The notes under the pieces are model-generated. The model worked only from the letters and a program-made list of their open reading frames with translations. It had not been told where the DNA came from and ran no database searches. Of a stretch of 50,215 nt of DNA, positions 29,836-39,535 are shown in pieces; position 1 is the first letter of the stretch, and each line of letters opens with the position of its first letter. Where the stretch lies: assembly GCF_023502345.1 (NCBI RefSeq), contig NZ_JAMFLX010000029.1, forward strand, positions 1 to 50,215, given 5' to 3'. The translations under genes were made by a program, and so were the position numbers. The DNA is from Parendozoicomonas callyspongiae. GTDB taxonomy: Bacteria > Pseudomonadota > Gammaproteobacteria > Pseudomonadales > Endozoicomonadaceae.

Positions 29836-32800
29836 TCAAAGCGCAGCCATAGCTGCCGCCTGTGCAATATCTACAGACACCGGTCGCGATACACCCGGCT
29901 CATGCATGGTAACACCAATCAACTGATTTGCAGCTTCCATGGCAATCTTGTTGTGGGAAATGTAGATAAACTGCACTTTTTCCGACATTTCCTCAACCAT
30001 CCGGGCATAACGCCCTACGTTGGCATCATCCAGCGGCGCATCCACCTCATCCAGCATACAGAAAGGCGACGGATTCAATTGGAAAATGGCAAAGACAAGG
30101 GCAATCGCGGTCAGCGCCTTTTCACCACCTGACAGAAGATGAATGGTACTGTTCTTCTTGCCAGGGGGCTGCGCCATAATTGACACGCCGGTATTCAGCA
30201 GATCATCGCCGGTCAGCTCCAGATAAGCCTGACCGCCACCAAATACTTTCGGGAACAGCTCCCGCAGACCGGTATCAACCCGGTCAAAGGTCGCCTTGAA
30301 ACGGCTGCGGGTCTCCCGGTCGATCCTGCGGATGGCACCTTCCAAAGTGCCCAGCGCCTCTTCCAGGTCATCATTCTGGGCATCAAGATATTTCTTGCGT
30401 TCAGACTGCTGGTCATACTCATCAATAGCCGCAAGGTTAATAGCACCCAAACGCTGAATGCGCGCTTCTATACGTCCAAGGTCTTCTTCCCAGGTAGATT
30501 CCGTGGCATTGTCAGGCAGATTTGCCAGAACTGTCTCAAGATCATAACCATCTTCCTGCAGCTGTTCCTGCAGTGTCGTACGACGCACCTGCAGGGTCTG
30601 CCAGTCTATACGCAGTTTTTCCAGCCGCTCCCGAACAGATTGTGCTTCCTGCTCGGCACTGGACCGGCCTTTCTCATGCTCACGCAGAGCATGTTCAACA
30701 TTCTCAAGCTGGCGCCTGGACTCTTTCATCTCTTCTTCAATTTCGAGACGCTGATCCAGCAGCTCTTCCAGCTCCATCTGCAGATCATCAGTTGGCTCAT
30801 CACTTTCGTTAAGAGCCATATTCAACTGTTCCAGCCGCTCCTGGTGTCGCTCACTGTGCTTTTCCAGACGCTCAACACTCTGACGCAGAGACTCACGACG
30901 ACTGACCAGAGACTGCTGACGCAGAGCCAGCTGGTGTGCAGTGTCCTTACTGTGCCGGGCCAGCTGGCGAATCCGGTCAAGAGTTGCACGGACATCATCC
31001 CGCTGCAGCAGAAGCTCTTCACGACGTTCGGCATCTTCTTCCATACGGTCCAGAGCTTCCTGCAAACGCAGGCGTGATTCCGACAGACTCTCCTGTTCAA
31101 TCAGGCTCTGCTCATCGGCTTCGCGAATCTCTTCCTGCAACCTGTTACGTCGCAGGTTTTGCTGTTCCTGTTTGGCCTGGCGAGCCCCCAGATCAGCTTT
31201 CAGTTCACTCTGCCGTGATGACAGAGAACTCACCTGGTGCTGGCACTCTTCCCGTTGACCTTCAAACATTTCTAACTGCTCACGGCCCTGGGCAATAGCG
31301 TCTGCCAGAGTGTCTTCTTTCTCAGACAGAGCTTCCAGATCGGTAACAAGGTTTTCCAACTCTTGCTTCCGGGCCAGAACACCGGCGCTGGCATCAGTCT
31401 CGCGGGCAACACGCAGCCAGTCTCGGCCCAGCCAGATACCGTCACGGGTAATAATGGATTCGCCAGCCTTAAGCTGCCCACGAAGGGCCATGGCCTGATC
31501 CAGGCCATCAGCGGCATAAATTCCCACCAGCAGATCACCAGTACCCTGAGCATATTCACCCAGCCATGGTAACTGTCCGGCCGGCTGGCTGGCAGTGGCA
31601 TGGTTGCCACTCAGAAATGTCAGACTGGCCTGTTCCAGTTCGGCCAGTCCGGTAGCAATATCATCCAGCTGATCGACACAGACCGCCTGCAGGGTATCGC
31701 CGAGCACTGTTTCAACGGCAGTTTCCCAGCCAGTAGTCACCTGGAGCTGCTCAGCCAGTCGCGGCTGATCGGCCAGCCCTTTTTGCTGCAACCAGCGCAG
31801 ACCACCCTCACCCTGATCCAGTGCCGCCTGTTGCAAGGCTTCCAGGGAAGCCCGGCGGCCACGTGATTCGTTTAGTAACCGGCTGCAGGCTGATCGTTCC
31901 TGCTCCTGTTTTTTCAGTGTCTCCCGCATAGTGCGGATAGATTCCTGAATCGTTTCCTGGCGCATCTGGATATCTTCAAACTGGAAATCCAGTTCCGTCA
32001 ATTCTTCTCTCAGTGGTTCGATCTCATCATCAAAGTCTGCACCACCAAGGCCGGCCATCTCTTCTTTCTGACGGGACAGCCGTTCAGCCATACGATCCAG
32101 AGCCAGCTCAAGATGCTGGATTTTGGACTGTTCCACTTCAGCAACCCGTCGCGGTTCGCTGGCCTGCTGGTTAAAGGCATCCCATTCATGCTGCCATTTC
32201 TGCATGGCATCTTCGGCAGAGGCCAGGGCTTCGCCCTGTTCATCCTCGCCAGCCTGAGCCAGCTCCAGCTCAGGTTCAATGTCTTCCAGCTCTCTTTCCA
32301 GATCCGACAGTATCTGACGATCAGATTCCAGCAGCTGGCGGTTTTCCTGGGCCGCCTGTTCCACTTCCTGAAGGTCACGGGCCAGTTGCCCTGCACGCTC
32401 ACGGCGGTGAGTAATGGTCTGTTCAAGGCGGGTAATTTCATTGCCGGTGGAATAAAACTTGCCCTGCACTATCTGGAAGGCATCGCCCAATTCAATCTGT
32501 TGCTGGCGCAGTTTTTCAATATCATTATCGCTGGAGCGCTGTTTGGCAATGGCCGATTCGAGTTGAATCTCAAACTCTCGAATCGCTGATTCCTGGGCCT
32601 GGGCACCGGTATTGACACCCTGCCAGCGCAAAGCATGAAGCTGGGCCTTTTTCAGGCGTTCTTCCTGCTTGTAGTTCTTATAACGCTCGGCTGCTTCAGC
32701 CTGTCGTTTCAGGTGTGACAGCTGTCGTTCGAGTTCCTCCCGCAGGTCAGTCAGACGCTCGAGGTTTTCGTTGGTGCGACGGATGCGGTTTTCCGTTTCC

Positions 32801-33333
32801 CGGCGACGCTCTTTGTAACGGGAAATACCTGCTGCTTCTTCAATAAAGACCCGCAGCTCTTCCGGCTTACTTTCAATCAGGTTGGAAACAATACCCTGGC
32901 TGATAATAGAGTAACTGCGAGGGCCGAGACCGGTCCCCAGAAAGATATCCATAATATCTTTCCGGCGGCATTTACTGCCATTAAGGAAATAGGTATTAGC
33001 GGCATCACTGGTCAGGCGGCGTTTGATGGAAATTTCATTAAAGGCGGCATACTCACCGGTAATACGGCCTTCATGGTTATCAAAAACAAGTTCGACCTGG
33101 GCATAACTGGCTGGCTTACGGGAATTGGAGCCTTTGAAGATAACATCGGTGATGGACTCACCACGCAGATTTTTTGCCGATGATTCGCCCATTACCCAGC
33201 GTACGGCATCGATTATATTCGATTTGCCGCATCCGTTGGGACCAACAACACCACACATGTTGCTGGGAAAATAAACAGTAGTCGGGTCTACAAACGACTT
33301 AAACCCGGCCAGCTTGATACATTTGAGACGCAT
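29836..33333 (-). CDS. smc: Chromosome partition protein SMC
   Basis: SMC condenses and organises the chromosome as a dimer with ScpA and ScpB. The 1,165-residue protein is complete: N-terminal ATPase half with Walker A GPNGCGKS (32-39) and the QGIVSNLIESKPEELR region, a coiled coil (about 170-500), the hinge (about 515-635), the returning coiled coil, and the C-terminal half with LLSGGEKALTAIALVFAI (ABC signature) and CMLDEVDAPLDDANV (Walker B and D loop). Many gammaproteobacteria use MukB instead; those that keep SMC often carry it next to zipA and ligA as here. Confidence 0.98.
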   Translation of the reverse strand: MRLKCIKLAGFKSFVDPTTVYFPSNMCGVVGPNGCGKSNIIDAVRWVMGESSAKNLRGESITDVIFKGSNSRKPASYAQVELVFDNHEGRITGEYAAFNEISIKRRLTSDAANTYFLNGSKCRRKDIMDIFLGTGLGPRSYSIISQGIVSNLIESKPEELRVFIEEAAGISRYKERRRETENRIRRTNENLERLTDLREELERQLSHLKRQAEAAERYKNYKQEERLKKAQLHALRWQGVNTGAQAQESAIREFEIQLESAIAKQRSSDNDIEKLRQQQIELGDAFQIVQGKFYSTGNEITRLEQTITHRRERAGQLARDLQEVEQAAQENRQLLESDRQILSDLERELEDIEPELELAQAGEDEQGEALASAEDAMQKWQHEWDAFNQQASEPRRVAEVEQSKIQHLELALDRMAERLSRQKEEMAGLGGADFDDEIEPLREELTELDFQFEDIQMRQETIQESIRTMRETLKKQEQERSACSRLLNESRGRRASLEALQQAALDQGEGGLRWLQQKGLADQPRLAEQLQVTTGWETAVETVLGDTLQAVCVDQLDDIATGLAELEQASLTFLSGNHATASQPAGQLPWLGEYAQGTGDLLVGIYAADGLDQAMALRGQLKAGESIITRDGIWLGRDWLRVARETDASAGVLARKQELENLVTDLEALSEKEDTLADAIAQGREQLEMFEGQREECQHQVSSLSSRQSELKADLGARQAKQEQQNLRRNRLQEEIREADEQSLIEQESLSESRLRLQEALDRMEEDAERREELLLQRDDVRATLDRIRQLARHSKDTAHQLALRQQSLVSRRESLRQSVERLEKHSERHQERLEQLNMALNESDEPTDDLQMELEELLDQRLEIEEEMKESRRQLENVEHALREHEKGRSSAEQEAQSVRERLEKLRIDWQTLQVRRTTLQEQLQEDGYDLETVLANLPDNATESTWEEDLGRIEARIQRLGAINLAAIDEYDQQSERKKYLDAQNDDLEEALGTLEGAIRRIDRETRSRFKATFDRVDTGLRELFPKVFGGGQAYLELTGDDLLNTGVSIMAQPPGKKNSTIHLLSGGEKALTAIALVFAIFQLNPSPFCMLDEVDAPLDDANVGRYARMVEEMSEKVQFIYISHNKIAMEAANQLIGVTMHEPGVSRPVSVDIAQAAAMAAL

Positions 33334-33816
33334 CGGGTCTTGGATATCCTATGATGTGACAGTCATTTTATTCGGCTGTCAGTGTACCGTCCTCTGGCTT
33401 CCCGACAGAATCCATAACAAAACAACAGCAATCTCATTCAACCGTCGATTCGGTTAGAAATGCATGAAATTAAATGCGTTGTAATTGTAAAGACTCATCC
33501 GTCATTTAAACAGTTGTGGCTTCCGAAATGCAACCTTTGTGATTTTGATAGTACTAAGGATTCTAGAAGCAGCCTTCAGCCCACGAGAAGTCGGGCCTTA
33601 AAGCTGTTAGCCACACTGACTATTGCTGACAGTCTTTCAAAAAATTCTGGCCCGGGCATTTCACAAACCGCCTCGAACGTCACGTAGAAGTTTGTGGCTT
33701 CAAGGACTTTGACGAAGAACCACCATATCAGGGTGTACGGCCAACCAGGCCAAACGTCCTAAAATCAAAAAAAAACAAGTAAAAACGAGAGCATGCCTGT
33801 GAAATGCCCGGATTAA
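33334..33816. other. Intergenic region between smc and ccmI with a possible gene remnant
   Basis: About 480 bases without a gene I can support. On the plus strand, 33633-33782 is an open stretch with sensible protein character (HFTNRLERHVEVCGFKDFD, then PPYQGVRPTRPNV) ending in TAA, but it has no start codon or ribosome binding site. An overlapping open frame at 33460-33687 in another phase looks random. The promoter of smc must lie in the first part. No terminator for ccmI is evident apart from the A-rich run near 33761-33777, which is a T tract on the minus strand. Confidence 0.45.
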
Positions 33817-35031
33817 TCAACTGCCATTTGTTGAAACTGTCACCTTGGAAACAGAATCACTGCCAACCTCAACACCTTCCAATCGCGCTTCATAATCCGG
33901 CTGCATAACACTGCCGTCTTTGGAAATACGAACCACAATATCGACCAGTTTGAAATCAGACAGTTTCATTCCTTCAGTCATCATCATGGAATCATCCAGT
34001 ACAACCGTTCCGGGAAGATCCCTCACCGAGAGGGATACGATAGCCAAAGGCATTTTCTGCCCCTGTGGGCGCGCATAAACAAAAACACGGGTCTGTGGTG
34101 GCAATGACTGCAAAGACTCATCGAGTGAAACCTGAACCTGTACAGCCGAATCAACTGCTGTTGAAACACCCCCTTCATTGACATTCTCACCCAGAGCCTC
34201 ACGAGCTCGCTTAATACCAGCCCTCAATGCATCACGAGCCTGCGGTTTGCGAGTCATTGGCAACAGCTTTTCCCAAGTGGCAACTGCATTGCGATAGTCA
34301 CCCTTTTCATAAGCAGAAATCCCCTTCAACCCAAGTGCCGTGGTGTTATCAGGATCAGCAATCAAAGCTCGCTTAACAATGGTTTCAATTTCGATATTGA
34401 TCTGGTTTTCATTGGCAAGGAACAGAGCCTGGGCCAACTGTGCCAGAGGCTCCGCCTGCTCACCCACTTGCCGGATAACAGTACGATACTGAACAGCCGC
34501 CCGATCAAACTGACCTCGGGACATATACATTCCCGCCAGCATATAACGGGTCTGATAATCTTCCGGAAAATCAGCAACAATCTGCTCTATCTGGGCCAGT
34601 GCCTGGGTTGGATCCTGCTCACGGCTCAGCTGCTGCAGGGCAACTTTCTGCTCGACCTGACGTACTGAGCCAAACTGGTAGTACATACCAAATGCAATCA
34701 AAGGAATCAGGGCCACAAAGATGAGCGGAAGTGTGATTTCACTCTTACCCACTTTCACCTCTGCTTCAGCTTCTACGGCATCCATATCCGCCAGCAGCTC
34801 TTTTTCCATTTCCGCACGCTGAGTATCGTACTCCTCCCTCTTCAACTCACCGGAAGCAAGCTGCTTATCAAGGGCCGCGATGCGGGCCTTGTGCAGAGAA
34901 AGATTAACCTTCTTACGGTCAACATCCCCTTCGCACGGCACCGGCTTTTTCCGGTAGTGCATCAGAGGAACAACAACAAAAAGAAGCGCCAGAACAACCA
35001 GGGCGATGGCAAGTATCCAGAACAGAGTCAT
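33817..35031 (-). CDS. ccmI: Cytochrome c biogenesis protein CcmI
   Basis: CcmI delivers apocytochrome c to the haem lyase. The 404-residue protein has two N-terminal membrane helices (about 2-24 and 99-118) enclosing a cytoplasmic leucine-zipper-like loop (LHKARIAALDKQLASGELKREEYD), then periplasmic TPR repeats (about 140-290) that bind the apocytochrome C-terminus, and a C-terminal beta domain (TRVFVYARPQGQKMPLAI). It corresponds to the C-terminal extension of E. coli CcmH. Its ATG overlaps the ccmH stop by 4 bases. It is the last gene of the ccm operon. Confidence 0.93.
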   Translation of the reverse strand: MTLFWILAIALVVLALLFVVVPLMHYRKKPVPCEGDVDRKKVNLSLHKARIAALDKQLASGELKREEYDTQRAEMEKELLADMDAVEAEAEVKVGKSEITLPLIFVALIPLIAFGMYYQFGSVRQVEQKVALQQLSREQDPTQALAQIEQIVADFPEDYQTRYMLAGMYMSRGQFDRAAVQYRTVIRQVGEQAEPLAQLAQALFLANENQINIEIETIVKRALIADPDNTTALGLKGISAYEKGDYRNAVATWEKLLPMTRKPQARDALRAGIKRAREALGENVNEGGVSTAVDSAVQVQVSLDESLQSLPPQTRVFVYARPQGQKMPLAIVSLSVRDLPGTVVLDDSMMMTEGMKLSDFKLVDIVVRISKDGSVMQPDYEARLEGVEVGSDSVSKVTVSTNGS

Positions 35032-35519
35032 ACCTTACCCTCGCCGGAAGCATCATCGTCCAGAAGTTGTTGTACACGACGCCGCTCTTCTTCGGTCAAA
35101 CCTTTATTAACGGCTGGCTGTTTCTGCATTTTGCGGGAACGTTGAATGATAACCAGCAGAACTACCAGACCAATCCCAAAGAACAGGAAAGGGCCAGCCC
35201 AGAGCCAGAAGGTTTTACCAGTGGCCCTAGGTCGGTAGAGCACAAACTCACCGTATCGATCAACCATAAAGTCAACGATGTCCTGATCACTCTCACCATT
35301 GACCAGTTTGTTGTAAACAACTTCCCGAAGATCATTGGCTATCGGAGCATTGGAGCCGCCAATACTCTGCCCGTCACATTTCGGACAACGCAGTTCCTCG
35401 GTCAAGGTAATATAACGCTTCTGTTGTTCCGGGGTTTCAAAATCCCAGGTATCAATGGTTGCCCAGCTGGCCGGAGCCAGGGCAACCAGAAGCAGGAATG
35501 CAGACAGTACTCTCAACAT
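35028..35519 (-). CDS. ccmH: Cytochrome c biogenesis thiol oxidoreductase CcmH
   Basis: CcmH keeps the apocytochrome CxxCH thiols reduced in the periplasm. The 163-residue protein has a signal sequence, the motif LRCPKCDGQSI with the redox Cys pair (about 44-47), the three-helix bundle (ANDLREVVYNKLVNGESD and YGEFVLYRP), and a membrane helix (about 105-125) with a charged tail. It is the short form, with CcmI encoded separately. It overlaps ccmG by one base. As no nrfF is present in the window, this CcmH probably also serves NrfA. Confidence 0.94.
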   Translation of the reverse strand: MLRVLSAFLLLVALAPASWATIDTWDFETPEQQKRYITLTEELRCPKCDGQSIGGSNAPIANDLREVVYNKLVNGESDQDIVDFMVDRYGEFVLYRPRATGKTFWLWAGPFLFFGIGLVVLLVIIQRSRKMQKQPAVNKGLTEEERRRVQQLLDDDASGEGKV

Positions 35520-36064
35520 TACTGGCCCCCACTGCGAATCTGCTCAATCTCAATCTTCTCAATAAGAGGAACAAACTTCTCTTGCCAGATCCGTTCATTC
35601 ATATCGCCTTCATGCTTGTAGCGAATCACGCCTTGGGCATCGACCAGAAAAGTTTCCGGCGCACCGCGCACACCCAGCTCGATACCCATAGGGCCATCAT
35701 CAACAAAGATCTCTTTGTAAGGATTATCCAGTTCCGCGATCCACTGGCGAGCCTTATCAGTATCATCTTTGTAATTCATACCGAAGATAACCACGCCACG
35801 ATTCTGCAGCTCCATCAGGTAACCATGTTCGGTATAGCAGGTAGGACACCAGGTTCCCCAGACATTCACCAGTGAGATCTCCCCCTTGAGCATATCCTGG
35901 GTCAGTTTGCGGTCAGGATCGGTCAGTGACGGCAGCTCAAACGCCGGGAAAGGCCGGGAAACCAGGGCCGAAGGCACTTCATCATCCAATGACAACCCAC
36001 GGTAGAACAACACCCCCATGGCCAGAAGCAAGATCAGGGGTAACAGCAGTAATACTCGTCTCAT
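35519..36064 (-). CDS. ccmG: Thiol:disulfide interchange protein CcmG (DsbE)
   Basis: A membrane-anchored periplasmic thioredoxin that supplies reducing equivalents for cytochrome c maturation. The N-terminal anchor is at about 5-23 (LLLLPLILLLAMGVLFYRG). The thioredoxin fold holds VNVWGTWCPTC (about 86-96), where WCPTC is the active-site motif, and the cis-Pro GAPETFLVD region characteristic of CcmG. The length of 181 residues is typical. It lies 12 bases after ccmF and overlaps ccmH. Confidence 0.95.
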   Translation of the reverse strand: MRRVLLLLPLILLLAMGVLFYRGLSLDDEVPSALVSRPFPAFELPSLTDPDRKLTQDMLKGEISLVNVWGTWCPTCYTEHGYLMELQNRGVVIFGMNYKDDTDKARQWIAELDNPYKEIFVDDGPMGIELGVRGAPETFLVDAQGVIRYKHEGDMNERIWQEKFVPLIEKIEIEQIRSGGQ

Positions 36065-36076
36065 CCTTACCTTTCC

Positions 36077-38062
36077 CTATACCCGAGCAGCGGCACCAAC
36101 CGCATCAGTCATCTCTGTTTTTCTCGCGTGTACACGCATTCTATAACGGCGATCCAGCACAGCCATACAACCGCCGAGCGACATCAGGATGCCTCCCAGC
36201 CAGATCCAGCGTACAAAGGATTTCACCTGGATACGCACAGCCCAGGCATCGCCACCAACATTTTCACCCAAGGCCACATACAAGTCCCGGGTCAGACCGG
36301 CATCAATGCCCGCTTCAGTCATTACCGATCCCTGCACGTTATACATACGCTTTTCCGGATGCAGGGTGGCAACCTGGCGACCCTCTTCTGTGACCAGCAA
36401 GGTGCCGTAATCAGACAGGTAGTTGGGCCCCTGCTGCGGACGAACACCATCAAAGCGGAAGGTGTAGCCAGCCAGTTCAACAGAGTCACCCGGCTCCATT
36501 CTCAGGTCGCGTTCAACCCCATACATGGAGGTCATCAGTACACCGACAATAGCGACAGCCAGGCCGATATGGGCGGTATGCATTCCCCAGACCGCAGAAG
36601 GAACCGCCTTCAGACCAACCCAGAGTGATGACTTATGCCGGCAGCGGTTCAGGATAGATTTCCCGGATGCCAGAACAACCCAGAACACCAGAGTCATGGA
36701 GATCGCAACACGAATCTGGAAGCCTTCATGGGCAATAAACGTGGTAAGCAGTCCAAGCGCCACTGAAGCAATAGCCACCCACTTTAACTGTTGCAGGAGA
36801 TACTGACCTGCCCCGGTTTTCCAGCGCGCCGTTACACCTGCACCCAATGTTAACGCCATAAGGAGCGCCAAAGGCACAAAGGACGTATTAAAGAAAGGAG
36901 GTCCGACGGAGATCTTACCCATACCCAGCGCATCGATCAGCAACGGATAGAGCGTACCCAGCAACACCATGGCGCAGGTAGTCACCAGCAGAACATTATT
37001 AACCAGCAGGAAGGTTTCCAGCGAGAACAGTGAGAAACCACTTCCACTTCGTACTGCCGGAGCCCGCATGGCAAAAATCAGCAGAGAACTGCCCACGACC
37101 ACAATCAGGAACGCCAGGATAAAGGCACCACGGGCCGGGTCAGAAGCAAAGGCATGAACCGAAGTCAGCACGCCGGAACGTACCAGGAATGTGCCGAGCA
37201 AGCTCAGGGAGAAAGCACTGATTGCCAGCAGGACAGTCCAGCTCTTGAAGATGCCGCGTTTCTCAGAGACAGCTAAGGAGTGGATCAATGCCGTGCCCAT
37301 TAACCACGGCATAAACGAAGCATTTTCAACTGGATCCCAGAACCACCAGCCGCCCCAGCCCAGCTCATAGTAAGCCCACCAACTGCCAATCACGATCCCC
37401 ATAGTCAGGAAGATCCAGGCGACAATGGTCCAGGGTCGGCTCCAGCGCGCCCAGGCAGCATCCAGACGCCCACCCAGCAATGCGGCAATAGCAAAGGCAA
37501 AAGCCACGGAGAACCCGACATAACCCATATAAAGCGTCGGCGGATGAATAATCAGACCAATATCCTGCAGCAGCGGGTTCAGGTCTCCGCCGTCCGCCGG
37601 AGGATACGGCAAAAGTCGTGTGAATGGATTGGATGTCAGTAGCATAAACAGCTGGAAGCCTGTGCTGACCAACCCCATGATGGAAAGAACTCTGGCCAGC
37701 ATAATACGCGGCAGATTACCGGAGAACACTGCTACAGCCAGTGTCCAGCCAACCAGCATATAGGCCCACAGCAGCAGGGAACCTTCATGCCCCCCCCAGA
37801 TAGCACTGAGTTTGAAGGCCAGTGGTAACTGACTGTTGGAGTGGTTGGCCACGTAGGCAACAGAAAAGTCGTCAGTAGCAAAGGCCTGCGCCATCACAAG
37901 AAAAGCCATGGACATAAACACAAACTGGCCAGCAGCCAGCGGTTTTGCCAGCGCCTGCCAGTTGCGATGCCCGGTATAACTGCCGATCATCGGCACTATT
38001 CCAAGGAGCAGCGCCAGACAGAGTGACAGTATCAGCGAAAGCTGACCAAGTTCAGGAATCAT
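36077..38062 (-). CDS. ccmF: Haem lyase subunit CcmF
   Basis: CcmF takes haem from CcmE and joins it to apocytochrome c at CxxCH. The 661-residue polytopic membrane protein has WGGHEGSLLLW (about 90-100) and the haem-handling WWD motif GWGGWWFWDPVENASFMPWL (about 234-253). The conserved NPFTRLLPYPPADGGDLNPLLQDIGLIIHPPTLYMGY region lies between them, and a large periplasmic domain near the C-terminus holds RMEPGDSVELAGY. It is the longest of three CcmF paralogues in this window and the one that belongs to the general ccm operon. It overlaps ccmE by one base. Confidence 0.96.
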   Translation of the reverse strand: MIPELGQLSLILSLCLALLLGIVPMIGSYTGHRNWQALAKPLAAGQFVFMSMAFLVMAQAFATDDFSVAYVANHSNSQLPLAFKLSAIWGGHEGSLLLWAYMLVGWTLAVAVFSGNLPRIMLARVLSIMGLVSTGFQLFMLLTSNPFTRLLPYPPADGGDLNPLLQDIGLIIHPPTLYMGYVGFSVAFAFAIAALLGGRLDAAWARWSRPWTIVAWIFLTMGIVIGSWWAYYELGWGGWWFWDPVENASFMPWLMGTALIHSLAVSEKRGIFKSWTVLLAISAFSLSLLGTFLVRSGVLTSVHAFASDPARGAFILAFLIVVVGSSLLIFAMRAPAVRSGSGFSLFSLETFLLVNNVLLVTTCAMVLLGTLYPLLIDALGMGKISVGPPFFNTSFVPLALLMALTLGAGVTARWKTGAGQYLLQQLKWVAIASVALGLLTTFIAHEGFQIRVAISMTLVFWVVLASGKSILNRCRHKSSLWVGLKAVPSAVWGMHTAHIGLAVAIVGVLMTSMYGVERDLRMEPGDSVELAGYTFRFDGVRPQQGPNYLSDYGTLLVTEEGRQVATLHPEKRMYNVQGSVMTEAGIDAGLTRDLYVALGENVGGDAWAVRIQVKSFVRWIWLGGILMSLGGCMAVLDRRYRMRVHARKTEMTDAVGAAARV

Positions 38063-38508
38063 CAGCCCTCTCCGTTATTGGTCGGATGTGCTTTATCGAT
38101 AGCGTCCTGAACTTCAGGTGGCATGTAGTTGGAGTCATGCTTGGCCAGAATTTCAGAAGCATGGAACTCATTATTCTTGTCCAGCTTGCCGGTCCCGACA
38201 ACTCCCTGACCTTCCTGGAACAGATCAGGAAGAATACCTTCATAGTGCACAGTAATCGTTCCGGCACCATCGGTAATCTGGAATTTCACTTTCAGGCTGT
38301 CTGAAGCACGCTCCACACTGCCGGGAACAACCAGACCACCACCACGAATTGTTTTCTCGACCGGTGCCTCACCGGCCTGCATCTGTGCAGGAGAGAAATA
38401 GAGATTAATATTTTCCTGCAGCGCTACCATTGCCAGGCCAACAGCAGAAGCTACACCCAAAGCAATAAAGACCAGCAACATCAAACGTTGTTTACGGACA
38501 GCTTTCAC
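38062..38508 (-). CDS. ccmE: Haem chaperone CcmE
   Basis: CcmE binds haem covalently in the periplasm and hands it to CcmF. The 148-residue protein has one N-terminal membrane helix (about 9-30), the GEAPVEKTIRGGGLVVPGSV strand region, and the haem-binding motif HDSNY with His124 and Tyr128. The start is GTG at 38508, overlapping the ccmD stop; homology with the second CcmE in the window supports it. Its paralogue at 45489-45938 has the same residues at the same positions. Confidence 0.96.
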   Translation of the reverse strand: MKAVRKQRLMLLVFIALGVASAVGLAMVALQENINLYFSPAQMQAGEAPVEKTIRGGGLVVPGSVERASDSLKVKFQITDGAGTITVHYEGILPDLFQEGQGVVGTGKLDKNNEFHASEILAKHDSNYMPPEVQDAIDKAHPTNNGEG

Positions 38509-38681
38509 AGACGCCCCTCCCTGCGCAATTGACGACGAAGTTCAGCAATAGTTTTTTTTCGGTGAAGAATGGGAGATACCAGGTTCCAGCCCAGTACGAT
38601 AAAGCCCAGCAGGTAGGCACCCCATACGTAAGGTCCGTGTCCCCCCATGGAGATCAGACTGTTCAGATCTTCAAAATACAT
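38505..38681 (-). CDS. ccmD: Haem exporter protein CcmD
   Basis: A 58-residue membrane protein starting MYFEDLNSLISMGGHGPYVW and ending in RRQLRREGRL. The single membrane helix runs from about 17 to 39 and is followed by a basic tail, exactly as in CcmD. CcmD releases holo-CcmE from the CcmABC complex. The gene shares bases with both neighbours: its start overlaps the ccmC stop and its stop overlaps the ccmE GTG start. Confidence 0.94.
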   Translation of the reverse strand: MYFEDLNSLISMGGHGPYVWGAYLLGFIVLGWNLVSPILHRKKTIAELRRQLRREGRL

Positions 38682-39424
38682 CAGGACCTCACACCCAGCA
38701 TTCCACGCACCCAGGAAGTGCGCTGCTCACGACTGACAATTTCAGTTCGGAGCCGAATCAAAAAGACAAACAGGCAGAACAGATAAAAAGCAAAAATGGA
38801 TATCAGCAACGGTATCAGCATCTCCGGTGCCATGGATGCCCCCTTGGTCACCTTGATAGTCGCGCCCTGGTGCAGAGTGTTCCACCAGTCCACGGAAAAT
38901 TTGATAATGGGAATATTCACCAGTCCGACCATGGACAGTACGGCACAGGCTCGGGCAGCAGTATCCTGACTGGTGATAGCTTCACGCAGAGCAATCAAGC
39001 CAAGGTACAGGAACAGAAGAATCAGCATTGAGGTCAGACGAGCATCCCACACCCACCAGGTTCCCCAGGTTGGCTTACCCCAGATAGCTCCGGTCACAAG
39101 GGCAAGAGCACAGAAGGATGCACCGATTGGTGCCAGGCACTTCGCGGCCAGATCGGCCAGTTTGATTTTCCAGATAAAGCCAATCCCGGCCGAAATCGCC
39201 AGACTGACATAAACTGTCAAGGCCAGTGAGGCCGAAGGTACATGCAGGAATATTATCCGGTAGCTGTTGCCCTGCAGATAATCAGGAGGAGTAAACAACA
39301 GCCCCCAGATAATTCCTGTCAACACGCCGATCAAGGCAAGGCCACCGACCCAGGGCAGGCATTTCCCGCTGAATTCATAGAACCACTTGGGTGATGCCAT
39401 TCGATGAAAAAACGTCCACTTCAT
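38681..39424 (-). CDS. ccmC: Haem exporter / haem handling protein CcmC
   Basis: CcmC attaches haem to CcmE. The 247-residue protein has six membrane helices and the WWD motif WGKPTWGTWWVWDARLTSM (about 114-132), flanked by conserved His residues in HVPSASLAL (about 61) and near TLHQG (about 187). Length and order are normal. A gap of about 110 bases separates it from ccmB, unlike the overlaps elsewhere in the operon. Confidence 0.96.
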   Translation of the reverse strand: MKWTFFHRMASPKWFYEFSGKCLPWVGGLALIGVLTGIIWGLLFTPPDYLQGNSYRIIFLHVPSASLALTVYVSLAISAGIGFIWKIKLADLAAKCLAPIGASFCALALVTGAIWGKPTWGTWWVWDARLTSMLILLFLYLGLIALREAITSQDTAARACAVLSMVGLVNIPIIKFSVDWWNTLHQGATIKVTKGASMAPEMLIPLLISIFAFYLFCLFVFLIRLRTEIVSREQRTSWVRGMLGVRS

Positions 39425-39535
39425 GATAAGGAAAAGCTACCCCTTGAACTTTCGAACCTATTCTATGGTTTTAGAACCCCGCGTCTACCGGAACTCTAGC
39501 TAGATTATTTCCTATTGATACCGATCATTATTCAC

